A DNA stretch of 35,699 nucleotides from Marinobacter sp. (GCF_014859525.1 NZ_JACUUB010000027.1:1-35699); one strand, 5' to 3'; numbered from the stretch's first letter, positions 25,389 through 33,687 are shown. The notes: a model not told the origin generated them from the sequence alone. Program-made: numbers and translations.

Positions 25389-25446
25389 GTTACAGCAATT
25401 ATACATGCTATTCAGAAATATACATGGAACTGTCATAGGGTTACAG
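25389..25446 (-). promoter_or_regulatory. Repeat-rich promoter region of the two-component operon
   Basis: On the minus strand there is a perfect -10 TATAAT (25398-25403) about 70 bases before the regulator ATG, with no good -35, as in activator-dependent promoters. Around it, on the plus strand, are two copies of TATACATG (25400-25407, 25419-25426; 19-base period) and two of GTTACAG (25389-25395, 25440-25446; 51-base period). Autoregulation by the adjacent regulator is an inference. Confidence 0.5.
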
Positions 25447-25530
25447 GTTGTGACACAGATACGTTTTCGAAACCAACGCATCACGAGCGCTCTAAAGCTG
25501 GCAAATATGAGGCGGCCGACCCTGACACAC

Positions 25531-26007
25531 CTAATATAAGGGATGCCCTTGGGCTATCTCATCTTCAGTGGCCTCCCGGCGACCAACAATTTCCAGGTCA
25601 AAATACAGGGTAAAGCCCGCCAGCGGGTGGTTGGCATCCACTTTCACCAGATTGCCATCAATGCCGACCACCTGCACCACCTGGGCCTGATCGCCGGAGT
25701 TGGTCTGGAACTTCATGCCAACCTGAAGATTATCAATATTCTCGAACAGCGAGCGGGGCACTGTGCGAACCAACTCTTCCCGATAGTCACCGTAAGCCAT
25801 TTCCGGGGGTATGGTGACCTCCAGGCAGTCACCCACTTTTCGGTCTTTTACCGCTTCCTGGATGCCGGTGATGATCTCCGGTGTGCCGTACAGAAAATGC
25901 AGCGGCTCGCTGCCCTCCGAGGTATCCACCAGCTCTCCGATCCGGTTCTTGAGGACGTAGTGGATCGTGAAGACTTCAGGTTTTGCGTTAGGGTTATCGG
26001 ATTGCAT
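25531..26007 (-). CDS. SlyD-type FKBP peptidyl-prolyl isomerase
   Basis: Prolyl isomerase and chaperone. It has 158 residues with the split FKBP domain and IF (insert-in-flap) domain of the SlyD group: HYVLKNRIGELVDTSEG, FLYGTPEIITGIQEAVKD, VGDCLEVTIPPEMAYGDY, RTVPRSLFE, LQVGMKFQT, VDANHPLAGFTLYFDLEIV, REATEDEI. It lacks the His/Cys-rich metal-binding tail of E. coli SlyD, so nickel delivery is unlikely. The ATG overlaps the upstream gene's stop by one base (TGATG), implying translational coupling with the acetyl-CoA hydrolase-family gene, an unusual partner. Confidence 0.92.
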   Translation of the reverse strand: MQSDNPNAKPEVFTIHYVLKNRIGELVDTSEGSEPLHFLYGTPEIITGIQEAVKDRKVGDCLEVTIPPEMAYGDYREELVRTVPRSLFENIDNLQVGMKFQTNSGDQAQVVQVVGIDGNLVKVDANHPLAGFTLYFDLEIVGRREATEDEIAQGHPLY

Positions 26008-28220
26008 CAGCGTTTCTTGCTTCCTGTTTCTTCCGGAGTTTCAAGTTGTTGCAGGCCGTGGATCACCAGCTTCCGGTCAAGTTTTTCCCGGAGCCCGGAC
26101 GGCTTTTTCAGCCCCATGCGATCAATGAGCGCGTCATAATGACCCGCCTCATCATCAGCTCTTACGGCCTGCCAAAGGGTGGCCAGTTTACCACGGGGGG
26201 TAGCAGTTGCGGCCTTGAGCCCTTTAAGGGCTTTCCCTAACGTCAGCTCCTCGTCGGTAAAATCCCGGCCAAACGGGAAGGCCGGGAACCAATCGCCTTC
26301 ACCACCCGCTTTCAGAGCTTGCGCAACCTTGCCTGGCCTATTCTCCCGCCAGTGTGCCGGCAGCTTAAAATCAGGACTTACTTTTCCAGCCTTCTTCGCC
26401 TGCGCCAATAGCCCTTCCTGGAAGCGGGAATCGGAAATTCGGATCAGCCGAAGAAAAACCTCTTCATCCGGCTGGCCCCGAAGGTCTGCGATACCGTATT
26501 CGGTGATCACGATGTCTCTCAGGTGCCTTGGAATGGTGCAATGAGCGTAGTTGAATACGATGTTGGAGACCGGTTTACCGCCAGACATCCGTGTTGCCCG
26601 CAGGGCCAGAATGGAGCGGGCGCCCGGCAACTCATGAGCCATAGCGACGAAGTTGTACTGCCCACCCACACCGCTGACCACCCGGGTATCGGCCAGACCA
26701 TCAGACACTGCCGCGCCGTTCAGGGTGTACATCATCGCAGAATTAATAAAACGACTATGAACACGCTGGGCAGATTTGAGCTTCTGGTCACCAAAACGGT
26801 GGTCGTAAAGGTGGTTAATAAAGTTAACGCTGGTCATGCAGATCTTGTCACGCTGGTCGTCCGGCAACGACCTCAATGCCTGATAGAACTTTTCCGGGCC
26901 AACGTAAAAACCGCCGTGCATGGCGATGCCTCCGGCCAGCTTGCGACCCAAACCCATAACCTCCAGAGCCTCGCGGGTGTCGGCATTAGCCAGATCGGCC
27001 TCGACAGACTTGTCATCACTCAGGCGCAAACGCCCACCCTTGAACTCCACACTGTCCCTGAGAATGCCATACCGAACCAGCCAGTTAACGTCCCGCGCGC
27101 GCAACGGCGAATCGATCAGGTCCGCTTTGTGCAGCACGTCCAGAGTCTCAAGACTTGGCGTCTCCGTGATATCGCCCTGATTGATCAAAGTTTGAAGCGC
27201 GGGGTTATCGTAGACCTCACGGGTCAGGATGCCTTCTTGTAATAAATAGAAGAAGCCATCTACCATCATTTCGCTGCAGCCATAAAGGCCTTTGTCAAAA
27301 GGCTCTGTACCGCCGTACTCCGCTGCAACCGGGAACTGTTCTTGAACCTTCAGATGATCATAAATCGCCTTCCAGGCCTCATTATGCTTGTGCCTGACGA
27401 TGGTGCTGTGCACCAGCGCAGCACCCAGAGAGCCGATACCCACCTGCAAGGTGCCACCGTCTTTCAGCAGACTACTGGCATAAAACCCGATCATATGATC
27501 GGCCGGACTAACCGCCATCTGAGGTGCCGAAAACAACGGATAATCAGAGGACGGGTGCGACAGAATGACGTCAAACTGGCTGGCTTCGATGGCCGCATGA
27601 TGACCAAACCATGGCAGGTTCTGGTTCAGCTCGGCAACCAGCGCTACCGGTGTGCCCGCCGCTTCTCGCTCCCGCAACAGCGGCAGGATATCCAGCGTCA
27701 AGTCCGGGTTACAGCTTAAGCTGAGGTGGTCCGGTTGGCCGTGCAGTGCGCCCGGCGACATTAACTGGCCGACCACGTTGACACCCTGCGCCATCAGATC
27801 CCGCACCGCATGGGTGTAGTTGGTGCAAACGTAGTGACGCTGCTGATCACGATTGTTCAGGTAGGTTCCAGCTTTGAAAAAAAACTCCGAAACCGACACA
27901 TTGGCCGGCAGCCGATTGCGACTGACGTCACGGGCGTATGCCAGCTCAGGAATATTGCCATACAGGCGGTTGGTAAACGGTCCCAGAAAGCGCTTTTCAA
28001 GCGATGAAGCTCCTTCGGGTGCCAGCAGCGACAAGGCTGTGACGATATGCAGCTTGATCTCCGGATCGTCTTTGGCGCGCTGGTACAAGGCGTTTACAAA
28101 ACGAACCGGCTTTCCGAGGCCAAGTGGCAAGCCCAGGGTGATTTGCTTGCCTACTCGTTCGATTACCTGATCCACACATGCGTTTGCGTCGTCGTAATAG
28201 ATTCCGTTCTGCCCGGCCAT
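26007..28220 (-). CDS. Large acetyl-CoA hydrolase/CoA-transferase family protein
   Basis: A 737-residue protein of the acetyl-CoA hydrolase/4-hydroxybutyrate CoA-transferase family, probably moving CoA between acyl groups or hydrolysing acyl-CoA. Landmarks: GLYGCSEMMVDG, where Glu317 aligns with the catalytic glutamate; GVGGQYNFVAMAHELPGARSI; and ITEYGIADLRGQPDEEVFLRLI. The family is usually 430-510 residues. Here about 200 extra are distributed between an expanded central region (about 330-500) and a Lys/Arg-rich C-terminal extension beyond residue 640 with no recognised domain. ATG at 28218-28220 with GGGGAG upstream. Coupled to the FKBP gene. The true substrate is unknown. Confidence 0.85.
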   Translation of the reverse strand: MAGQNGIYYDDANACVDQVIERVGKQITLGLPLGLGKPVRFVNALYQRAKDDPEIKLHIVTALSLLAPEGASSLEKRFLGPFTNRLYGNIPELAYARDVSRNRLPANVSVSEFFFKAGTYLNNRDQQRHYVCTNYTHAVRDLMAQGVNVVGQLMSPGALHGQPDHLSLSCNPDLTLDILPLLREREAAGTPVALVAELNQNLPWFGHHAAIEASQFDVILSHPSSDYPLFSAPQMAVSPADHMIGFYASSLLKDGGTLQVGIGSLGAALVHSTIVRHKHNEAWKAIYDHLKVQEQFPVAAEYGGTEPFDKGLYGCSEMMVDGFFYLLQEGILTREVYDNPALQTLINQGDITETPSLETLDVLHKADLIDSPLRARDVNWLVRYGILRDSVEFKGGRLRLSDDKSVEADLANADTREALEVMGLGRKLAGGIAMHGGFYVGPEKFYQALRSLPDDQRDKICMTSVNFINHLYDHRFGDQKLKSAQRVHSRFINSAMMYTLNGAAVSDGLADTRVVSGVGGQYNFVAMAHELPGARSILALRATRMSGGKPVSNIVFNYAHCTIPRHLRDIVITEYGIADLRGQPDEEVFLRLIRISDSRFQEGLLAQAKKAGKVSPDFKLPAHWRENRPGKVAQALKAGGEGDWFPAFPFGRDFTDEELTLGKALKGLKAATATPRGKLATLWQAVRADDEAGHYDALIDRMGLKKPSGLREKLDRKLVIHGLQQLETPEETGSKKR

Positions 28221-28369
28221 GAACCACTCCCCATTGTTTGAGAATCTCAGCAGGTTTGATGATCACACGACCCGCTGGAACTGACAATGCGTCAGGTCAT
28301 AAGTTTGATGGGTAGATCAGAAGAAGAGTAAGCCCGTGCCGGCGAACGCCGAAAGGCCGGTGGACGTGT

Positions 28370-28708
28370 TCAGAACATCCAGCGCAGATTAAGACAGGCG
28401 CCTTCGTTGAGCAGAGCGATGCCATGATCCGCCTGGGCCCGTTCAGAAGCGTAGTTTTTTCCGGAAGCCCGGCCACCACTGAGGCTCAGGCTCAGTAAAC
28501 GCGACCCGATAGCAGCAACCGCATCAACGTGACCTTCCTTAAAATCCCCGGACATCCATTCCTGCAGCGCATAAATCTCCTCAACCGTCACCATGTCATT
28601 ACGCTCGGCCATCATACGCTCTGACAGGATCGGCTCGGCAGCCTCTGCCCGCACAACGAATGCGACAAAATTCAAAGCCAGAAGAGCGACAAAGAGACGA
28701 ATAATCAT
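28370..28708 (-). CDS. Small secreted hypothetical protein
   Basis: About 112 residues from the internal Met (MIIRLFVALLALNFVAFVV), which gives a clean Sec signal peptide cleaved near VRAEA. A TTG start at 28762 would add 18 polar residues and hide the signal. The mature part (about 90 residues) is mostly helical by composition, with EEIYALQEWMSGDFKEGHVD and a single Cys near the end (ACLNLRWMF). I do not recognise the family. It lies 149 bases upstream of the acetyl-CoA hydrolase-family gene on the same strand. A CRP-like site (TGTGA-N6-ACACA, 28789-28804) lies upstream, weakly supported. Confidence 0.6.
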   Translation of the reverse strand: MIIRLFVALLALNFVAFVVRAEAAEPILSERMMAERNDMVTVEEIYALQEWMSGDFKEGHVDAVAAIGSRLLSLSLSGGRASGKNYASERAQADHGIALLNEGACLNLRWMF

Positions 28709-28940
28709 GATGGCATCAGAGACCTGGACAGTATTTTTGTTTCGTGAACACCGCAGTCCCAAAGTCTAATCATTGCTCCCGAAATTGGTGTGACTTTGCA
28801 CACAAATGCGCCAGTTAACCGACGTGGAGCAGCTACCTTTTTGTCAACTTATGATCACATACATTGCGTTATGTAACCGCCCTGCCTGCAATCAGCCAGC
28901 GCAGGACGATCACACCCATTAGCGCATCCGTTTGCAAGCG

Positions 28941-29978
28941 CTAGGGGCACGGATAGGTAAACTCCGCATGGATTGCCTCGATAGCAGATACCAGGTCTGG
29001 GCTGAGACTGACCTCAACCGAACCGATGTTTTCTTTCAGCTGCTCAAGATTGGTTGCGCCAACAATATTGCTGGTTACAAAGTCTCGGCTGTTTACCCAG
29101 GCCAGCGCCAGCTGTGCGGCACTCAGGCCGTGATGATGGGCCAGCTCGACATAGGCCCGGGTGGCGTCTGCTGCTCGCTCACCGGTGTATCGGCTAAACC
29201 GCTCGAACCGTGTCAGACGCGCATTCTCGGGCCACTTGCCACCCAGATACTTTCCTGTGAGCATGCCAAACGCCAGCGGCGAGTAGGCCAGTAGCCCCGT
29301 GTTCTCTCGGTGGGCGAACTCCGCCAGACCATGCTCAAAAGACCGGTTCAGCAGATTGTATGGATTCTGGATGGAAACCGCCCGGGGCCAGCCGTTTTCG
29401 CGTGCCAGGCGCAGATATTCCATCGTCCCCCAGGGGGTTTCGTTAGATAGCCCAATCTGACGTACCTTGCCTTCTTTAACCAGTTCATCCAATGCCCCCA
29501 ACGTTTCTTCGATCGGCGTCATGGCTTCATCCGGATTGCGCTCATAGCCCAGCTTTCCAAAGAAGTTGGCACTGCGATCCGGCCAATGCACCTGATACAG
29601 GTCGATATAGTCTGTCTGCAGGCGCTTCAGACTGCTTTCGCAGGCTTCCCGGATATGTTCACGGGTGAGCCTGGGGCCACCGCGCAGATAACTTAGCCCG
29701 TTACCCGGCCCAGCCACTTTAGTGGCGATCACTAAATCATCCCGGCGGCCCCGGCGGGCCAGCCAGTTGCCCAGGTACTGTTCCGTGCTGCCCTGGGTTT
29801 CTGCTCTGGGTGGCACCGGATACATTTCAGCGGCATCGATAAAATTGATGCCCGCCCCAGTGGCGTAATCGAGTTGCTCAAACGCTTCCTGCTCGGTGTT
29901 CTGCTCGCCCCAGGTCATGGTGCCCAGGCAGATCAAGCTGACATCGATGTCTGTCGATCCAAGTTTTCGCGTTTGCAT
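28941..29978 (-). CDS. tas: NADP(H)-dependent aldo/keto reductase, Tas type
   Basis: A 345-residue oxidoreductase strongly resembling E. coli Tas (346): LGLGTMTWGEQN-like start, INFIDAAEMYPVPPRAETQG, TDYIDLYQVHWPDRS, IQNPYNLLNRSFEHGLAE, LLAYSPLAFGMLTGKYL, and the end FTYPCP. The AKR tetrad is present: Asp48, Tyr53, Lys87, His131. The start is ATG at 29976-29978 with AAGGAG eight bases upstream; the 14-codon upstream extension is rejected. Natural substrate is not established for this family. Divergent from the glycosyltransferase gene. A small hairpin (TAGCGC with GCGCTA, 28920-28943) overlaps the stop and may aid termination. Confidence 0.92.
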   Translation of the reverse strand: MQTRKLGSTDIDVSLICLGTMTWGEQNTEQEAFEQLDYATGAGINFIDAAEMYPVPPRAETQGSTEQYLGNWLARRGRRDDLVIATKVAGPGNGLSYLRGGPRLTREHIREACESSLKRLQTDYIDLYQVHWPDRSANFFGKLGYERNPDEAMTPIEETLGALDELVKEGKVRQIGLSNETPWGTMEYLRLARENGWPRAVSIQNPYNLLNRSFEHGLAEFAHRENTGLLAYSPLAFGMLTGKYLGGKWPENARLTRFERFSRYTGERAADATRAYVELAHHHGLSAAQLALAWVNSRDFVTSNIVGATNLEQLKENIGSVEVSLSPDLVSAIEAIHAEFTYPCP

Positions 29979-30013
29979 CAGATCTCCTTGTGCGGATAGA
30001 AGACGTAAAGGGA

Positions 30014-30058
30014 ATGTCACGCAGCTGTCGCATTTCTGTCACGCCGGTTTTTCATAGT
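30014..30058 (+). promoter_or_regulatory. Pho box and -10 upstream of the glycosyltransferase-PAP2 operon
   Basis: Three direct repeats at an 11-base period: ATGTCAC (30014-30020), CTGTCGC (30025-30031), CTGTCAC (30036-30042), separated by GCAG and ATTT. The last two form an 18-base unit, CTGTCGCATTTCTGTCAC, close to the PhoB consensus CTGTCAT-AWAW-CTGTCAC. A -10-like CATAGT (30053-30058) starts exactly 10 bases after the last repeat, the spacing seen when a Pho box replaces the -35. The predicted transcription start is near 30065. PhoB control under phosphate limitation is inferred. Confidence 0.75.
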
Positions 30059-30094
30059 AGAAACATGACAAACGAACCTGCAGGTCCCAGCGTG

Positions 30095-31312
30095 ATGAAC
30101 CCCCAGTTGCCAGACCGGCGCCCGCAACACATTACCATTGTTTCGGAGACGTTTCCGCCGGAAATCAACGGTGTGGCCAACACCTTGAGACACCTTTGCC
30201 AGGGCCTGATTGAGCGTGGGCACAAGGTGACCGTGGTTCGGCCGCGCCAGGCCCACGAACAGAAAGGGCTTTTTGAAAGCACCGGTGATGGTCTGTTCTC
30301 CCGCGAACTGGTGGTCACCGGACTGCCATTGCCGGGCTACAGCGATTTGCAGTTCGGAGTGTCACGGCCTGCCACCCTGACAAAGCTCTGGAAAAAGGGC
30401 AAACCCGACGCCATTTACGTGGCCACCCAGGGGCCATTGGGGATCGCGGCGGTATCGGCCGCCCGCAAGCTTGGCATTCCGGCATGCTCTGGTTTTCATA
30501 CCAACTTTCACAGTTACTCGCGCTATTACGGTGCCGGCAGTCTGGAGCGCCTGCTCTGCGCTTACGGCCGATGGTTCCACAATCGCACCGCCATCACTCT
30601 GGTGCCAACCCGAAAGATGCAGCAAGTCACCCACAGCATGGGAATCACGCCCACAGGCCTGTGGAGCCGAGGCGTCGACTGTCACCGGTTCTCGCCCCAC
30701 AAACGGGATTCAGACCTGCGCAAACGCTGGGGGCTGAACGATAACGACCTGGCAGTGCTGTACGTGGGTCGCCTTGCCGCCGAGAAAAATCTACGCATGG
30801 CGGTCGCTTGTTTCGAGCGGGTCCGGGGCATGCACCCTAATGCCCGTTTCGTTCTTGTGGGTGATGGCCCCCTGGGCCCGCAGTTGGCCGAGCGGCACCC
30901 AGATTACCTGTTCTGCGGCACCCAGCGCGGTGAGGATCTGGCCCGACACTATGCCTCGGGCGATCTGTTTTTGTTCCCCAGTAAAACCGATACGTTCGGC
31001 AACGTGGTACTAGAGGCCATGGCCAGCGGCCTTGGTCTGGTTGCCTTCGACGACGCGGCCGCCGCCGAGCACATTCGCCACGGAGAAAACGGTCTGAAAG
31101 TCCACCTGGAAGACGACGATGCCTTTATCAATCAGGCCCTGAGGCTCGCCGACCAACCCACCCTGCTCAGTCGTGTTCGAGCCCAGGCCCGCCTGGATGC
31201 TCTGGATCTTAGCTGGAGCAGTCAGATTGAACAGTTTGAACAGTTGGTACTCAATCAACCCTCAAAGGCACGCTACCATGGCATCAACAAGCAAAGCATC
31301 TCGCTTCTTTGA
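30095..31312 (+). CDS. GT4 family glycosyltransferase, alpha-mannosyl/glycolipid type
   Basis: A GT-B retaining glycosyltransferase, about 405 residues. N-terminal acceptor domain: ITIVSETFPPEINGVANTL and GFHTNFHSYSRYYG. C-terminal donor domain: VLYVGRLAAEKNLRMAV, FVLVGDGPLG, and FPSKTDTFGNVVLEAMASG, in which the usual E-x7-E motif is D-x7-E. The style is closest to MgtA/PimB/SQD2-like lipid-directed enzymes; donor and acceptor are not provable. Start choice: ATG 30095 or the adjacent GTG 30092, with AGGT upstream. The ATG at 30065 would sit at the predicted transcription start and has no Shine-Dalgarno. Overlaps the PAP2 gene by 35 bases and is preceded by a Pho box. Confidence 0.88.
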   Translation: MNPQLPDRRPQHITIVSETFPPEINGVANTLRHLCQGLIERGHKVTVVRPRQAHEQKGLFESTGDGLFSRELVVTGLPLPGYSDLQFGVSRPATLTKLWKKGKPDAIYVATQGPLGIAAVSAARKLGIPACSGFHTNFHSYSRYYGAGSLERLLCAYGRWFHNRTAITLVPTRKMQQVTHSMGITPTGLWSRGVDCHRFSPHKRDSDLRKRWGLNDNDLAVLYVGRLAAEKNLRMAVACFERVRGMHPNARFVLVGDGPLGPQLAERHPDYLFCGTQRGEDLARHYASGDLFLFPSKTDTFGNVVLEAMASGLGLVAFDDAAAAEHIRHGENGLKVHLEDDDAFINQALRLADQPTLLSRVRAQARLDALDLSWSSQIEQFEQLVLNQPSKARYHGINKQSISLL

Positions 31313-31841
31313 CCTTGCGGATCAGCGTGAGTATGCGCTGTGTCAGGCCATCAACCAGACAGTGCGCTTTCGCCCGGTACTGGGTTACTTCAGAGTGGTC
31401 AGCCGACTGGGCGACGGCTGGTTCTGGTACGCACTGATTCTGAGCCTTCCTCTACTGGCACCGGATCACGGGCCCGCACTTGCCATCCTGATGGCCTTTA
31501 CCGGATTGACCTGCACCCTCAGTTACAAGTGCCTCAAGCGCTGGTTGATTCGAGAACGCCCGTTTATTTCGTTCCCAGCGATAAACTGTGGCACGCCGCC
31601 GCTCGACCGTTACAGCTTTCCGTCCGGCCACACACTGCACGCCGCCTGCTTCCAGGCCATGCTGTTTTGGGCACTGCCGGTAACCGCCTGGTACGTTCTT
31701 CCGTTCACACTCTCGGTCGCCGCCTCCCGGGTTGTGCTGGGCCTGCACTATCCGAGCGATGTCGCCGCCGGTGCAGTCATTGGCGGCTCTATCGGGTGGC
31801 TATCCGTGTGGATCTTTGAGGGCATGATGCTGTCCCTGTGA
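31278..31841 (+). CDS. PAP2-family membrane phosphatase
   Basis: A 187-residue integral membrane phosphatase with about five hydrophobic segments. The three catalytic motifs of the PAP2/acid phosphatase family are complete: KRWLIRERP (motif 1), PSGHT (motif 2) and SRVVLGLHYPSDVAAG (motif 3). Likely substrates are lipid phosphates such as phosphatidate, phosphatidylglycerophosphate or undecaprenyl pyrophosphate. The ATG at 31278 has AAAGG upstream and lies inside the end of the glycosyltransferase gene, so the pair is translationally coupled. In that context, phosphatidate to diacylglycerol is the attractive reaction, an inference. It converges on dinB with two bases between stops. Confidence 0.92.
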   Translation: MASTSKASRFFDLADQREYALCQAINQTVRFRPVLGYFRVVSRLGDGWFWYALILSLPLLAPDHGPALAILMAFTGLTCTLSYKCLKRWLIRERPFISFPAINCGTPPLDRYSFPSGHTLHAACFQAMLFWALPVTAWYVLPFTLSVAASRVVLGLHYPSDVAAGAVIGGSIGWLSVWIFEGMMLSL

Positions 31842-31843
31842 AC

Positions 31844-32908
31844 TCAATCGAACAGTCTTAATTGAGTGGTCGGGGCGTCATCATCGCGAAAACGCACACC
31901 CACGCCAAGTAAGCGCACAGGGCGCTCAATCTGGGTAACCAATTCGTCCAATAATGGCTGATAGTCAACCACGGTCGGCTCCGCTATCGATTCACGCACC
32001 CGCTCAAGCGTATGGGTTGAGAAGTCACTGTAGCGAATCTTGACGAACAGCTTGTGAATCGGTTTTTGTCGGCCCTTACGCGCCAACCGAAGGTTTAAGT
32101 CCGCCACCAAAGCCGGCATCACAGTTTCGCAGGCGGGTTTATCCGGTAAATCCTGGGAAAAGGTGCGCTCGACACTCACCGATTTGGCAACACGCGACAC
32201 CTCAACGGGCCGCTCATCCCGCCCGTTCGCCATTTCAAAAAGCCGGTAGCCCTGCTTGCCGAATTTCTCGATCAATGCATCGGCTCCGAGCGCCTGCATA
32301 TCGCTGCAGGTTTGCACCCCCATAGCGTGGAGCTTGCCGGCGGTCACCTGCCCAACGCCGAACAGCTTCTCAACCGGCAAGGCCTCTACAAACGCGGGCA
32401 CCTCCTCCGGCGTGATGACAAACAGGCCATCGGGTTTGCGCCAGTCGCTGGCAATCTTGGCCAGGAATTTATTGGGCGCAACACCGGCAGAAATCGTAAT
32501 ACCCACTTCCCGCTTGACCCGTTCCCGCAAATACCTGGCCATAAGGGTGGCGCTGCCCTTATGATCCGTCACCTCGGTCACGTCCAGAAAGGCTTCATCC
32601 AATGACAGCGGCTCTACCAGATCGGTCAACTCTCTGAGAATGGCCATCACCTGCTGCGAGGCGGCCCGATACCGGGCCATATCCGGCGGCACGGTGACCA
32701 GCCCCGGGCAAAGCCGGCGCGCTTCACCCCCCGGCATCGCCGAGCGCACACCAAAGGCCCTTGCCCGGTAATTACAGGTGGTCACCACGCCACGACCACC
32801 GTCGCCGCCCACCGCCAGCGGCACATCCTGCAACGATGGGTCGTCACGCATCTCGACGGCGGCGTAAAAACAGTCACAATCCACATGGATGATCTTGCGC
32901 TGGGGCAT
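31844..32908 (-). CDS. dinB: DNA polymerase IV (translesion, Y family)
   Basis: Error-prone polymerase that bypasses minor-groove lesions. It has 354 residues, standard. Catalytic carboxylates: Asp10 ([14 protein letters not shown]) and Asp104-Glu105 ([11 protein letters not shown]). The steric-gate region [13 protein letters not shown] and HhH region [15 protein letters not shown] are present. The C-terminus QLRLFD is a beta-clamp-binding motif. ATG at 32906-32908. A perfect LexA-type site lies 25 bases upstream, so SOS induction is expected. Confidence 0.96.
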   Translation of the reverse strand: MPQRKIIHVDCDCFYAAVEMRDDPSLQDVPLAVGGDGGRGVVTTCNYRARAFGVRSAMPGGEARRLCPGLVTVPPDMARYRAASQQVMAILRELTDLVEPLSLDEAFLDVTEVTDHKGSATLMARYLRERVKREVGITISAGVAPNKFLAKIASDWRKPDGLFVITPEEVPAFVEALPVEKLFGVGQVTAGKLHAMGVQTCSDMQALGADALIEKFGKQGYRLFEMANGRDERPVEVSRVAKSVSVERTFSQDLPDKPACETVMPALVADLNLRLARKGRQKPIHKLFVKIRYSDFSTHTLERVRESIAEPTVVDYQPLLDELVTQIERPVRLLGVGVRFRDDDAPTTQLRLFD

Positions 32909-32932
32909 GGTCAGCGGGCTCAGGTTAACAAT

Positions 32933-32948
32933 CTGTACATTTATACAG
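32933..32948. promoter_or_regulatory. LexA/SOS box of dinB
   Basis: CTGTACATTTATACAG fits CTGT-N8-ACAG exactly with an AT-rich centre. It sits 24 bases before the dinB ATG and overlaps a minus-strand TATAAA -10-like hexamer. The divergent DUF1244 gene starts 75 bases away on the other side and might also be affected. Confidence 0.9.
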
Positions 32949-33023
32949 CCTTGTATCTTAAGCTAACATGCAGAGAATGTCAGGGGTTCCCTTATTAAAC
33001 CCGGTAACCAATTGCGAGGCACC

Positions 33024-33302
33024 ATGACCAATCCAATCCCCGAGTCTGACCGCACCGAAATCGAAGCCGCCGCGTTCAGGCGCCTGGTCGAGCACCTGCG
33101 CCAGAACACCGACGTCCAAAATATTGACCTGATGAACCTGGCCGGGTTCTGCCGGAACTGCCTCTCCAAGTGGTACCGTGCCGAGGCAGAGCAACGCGGG
33201 TTTGAGGTGTCCGATCCCGATGCCCGGGAAGAAATCTACGGCATGCCCTATCAACAATGGAAAGACCTATACCAGACCGGCCCCAGGCAGGACCACAAAT
33301 AA
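33024..33302 (+). CDS. DUF1244 family protein
   Basis: A 92-residue cytoplasmic protein of the DUF1244 family, found across proteobacteria with no settled function. Family signature: FRRLVEHLRQNTDVQNIDLMNLAGFCRNCLSKWYRAEA, then DPDAREEIYGMPYQQWKDLYQ. Two closely spaced Cys (FCRNC) could bind a metal or be redox active; this is speculative. ATG at 33024 with GAGG close upstream. The stop overlaps the next ATG by one base (TAATG), so it is coupled to the HopJ-family gene. Confidence 0.88.
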   Translation: MTNPIPESDRTEIEAAAFRRLVEHLRQNTDVQNIDLMNLAGFCRNCLSKWYRAEAEQRGFEVSDPDAREEIYGMPYQQWKDLYQTGPRQDHK

Positions 33303-33664
33303 TGACCATCAACGAAGCGGTTCGCATCCATCTGGCGTCTGTGAGCGCAGGCCATGCCAATTTTGATGACACGCTGGCACTGATCGACAAGCACTTTGAA
33401 TACCAACCAGCCGGTTTCCAGAACGGCCCGCTGCGCAGCAACGCTGGCGAGAATGCAGGTTCCTGCCGGGTCTTTGCCCTTGGCCAGCATTGCAATTTGA
33501 ACGAAGCCGACACCCTGAACCTGTTTGCCCAGCATTACCAGCAGGTACTGGGCGACCCCGCTGGCGATAGCCACGGCAATATCCGACAGTTTATCAGCAC
33601 CGGCTGGTCGGGCATCCGTTTTGACAACCAGCCTCTGCGGGCTCGCACCGAACCCGCCGAGTAA
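33302..33664 (+). CDS. HopJ type III effector family homologue
   Basis: A 120-residue protein matching the HopJ (HopPmaJ) family: FDDTLALIDKHFEYQPAGFQNG, NAGENAGSCRVFALGQ, LFAQHYQQVLGDPAGDSHGNIRQFI, WSGIRFD. The family was named from Pseudomonas syringae, but homologues are widespread in free-living marine bacteria that carry no type III secretion system, and none is visible here. A housekeeping role is more likely than an effector role. Coupled to the DUF1244 gene by a TAATG overlap; minC starts 23 bases later, though minC may have its own promoter. Confidence 0.87.
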   Translation: MTINEAVRIHLASVSAGHANFDDTLALIDKHFEYQPAGFQNGPLRSNAGENAGSCRVFALGQHCNLNEADTLNLFAQHYQQVLGDPAGDSHGNIRQFISTGWSGIRFDNQPLRARTEPAE

Positions 33665-33687
33665 TGCACCAGGGAAGACACTGATTC

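Noticed and set aside
28789..28804. CRP/Vfr-like site TGTGA-N6-ACACA upstream of the small secreted gene
   Set aside because: Nine of ten half-site bases match, but there is no promoter at a sensible distance, so it is mentioned only as a weak possibility.
33302..33664. HopJ as evidence of a type III secretion effector
   Set aside because: No secretion, chaperone or harpin genes nearby; the family is common in bacteria without type III secretion.
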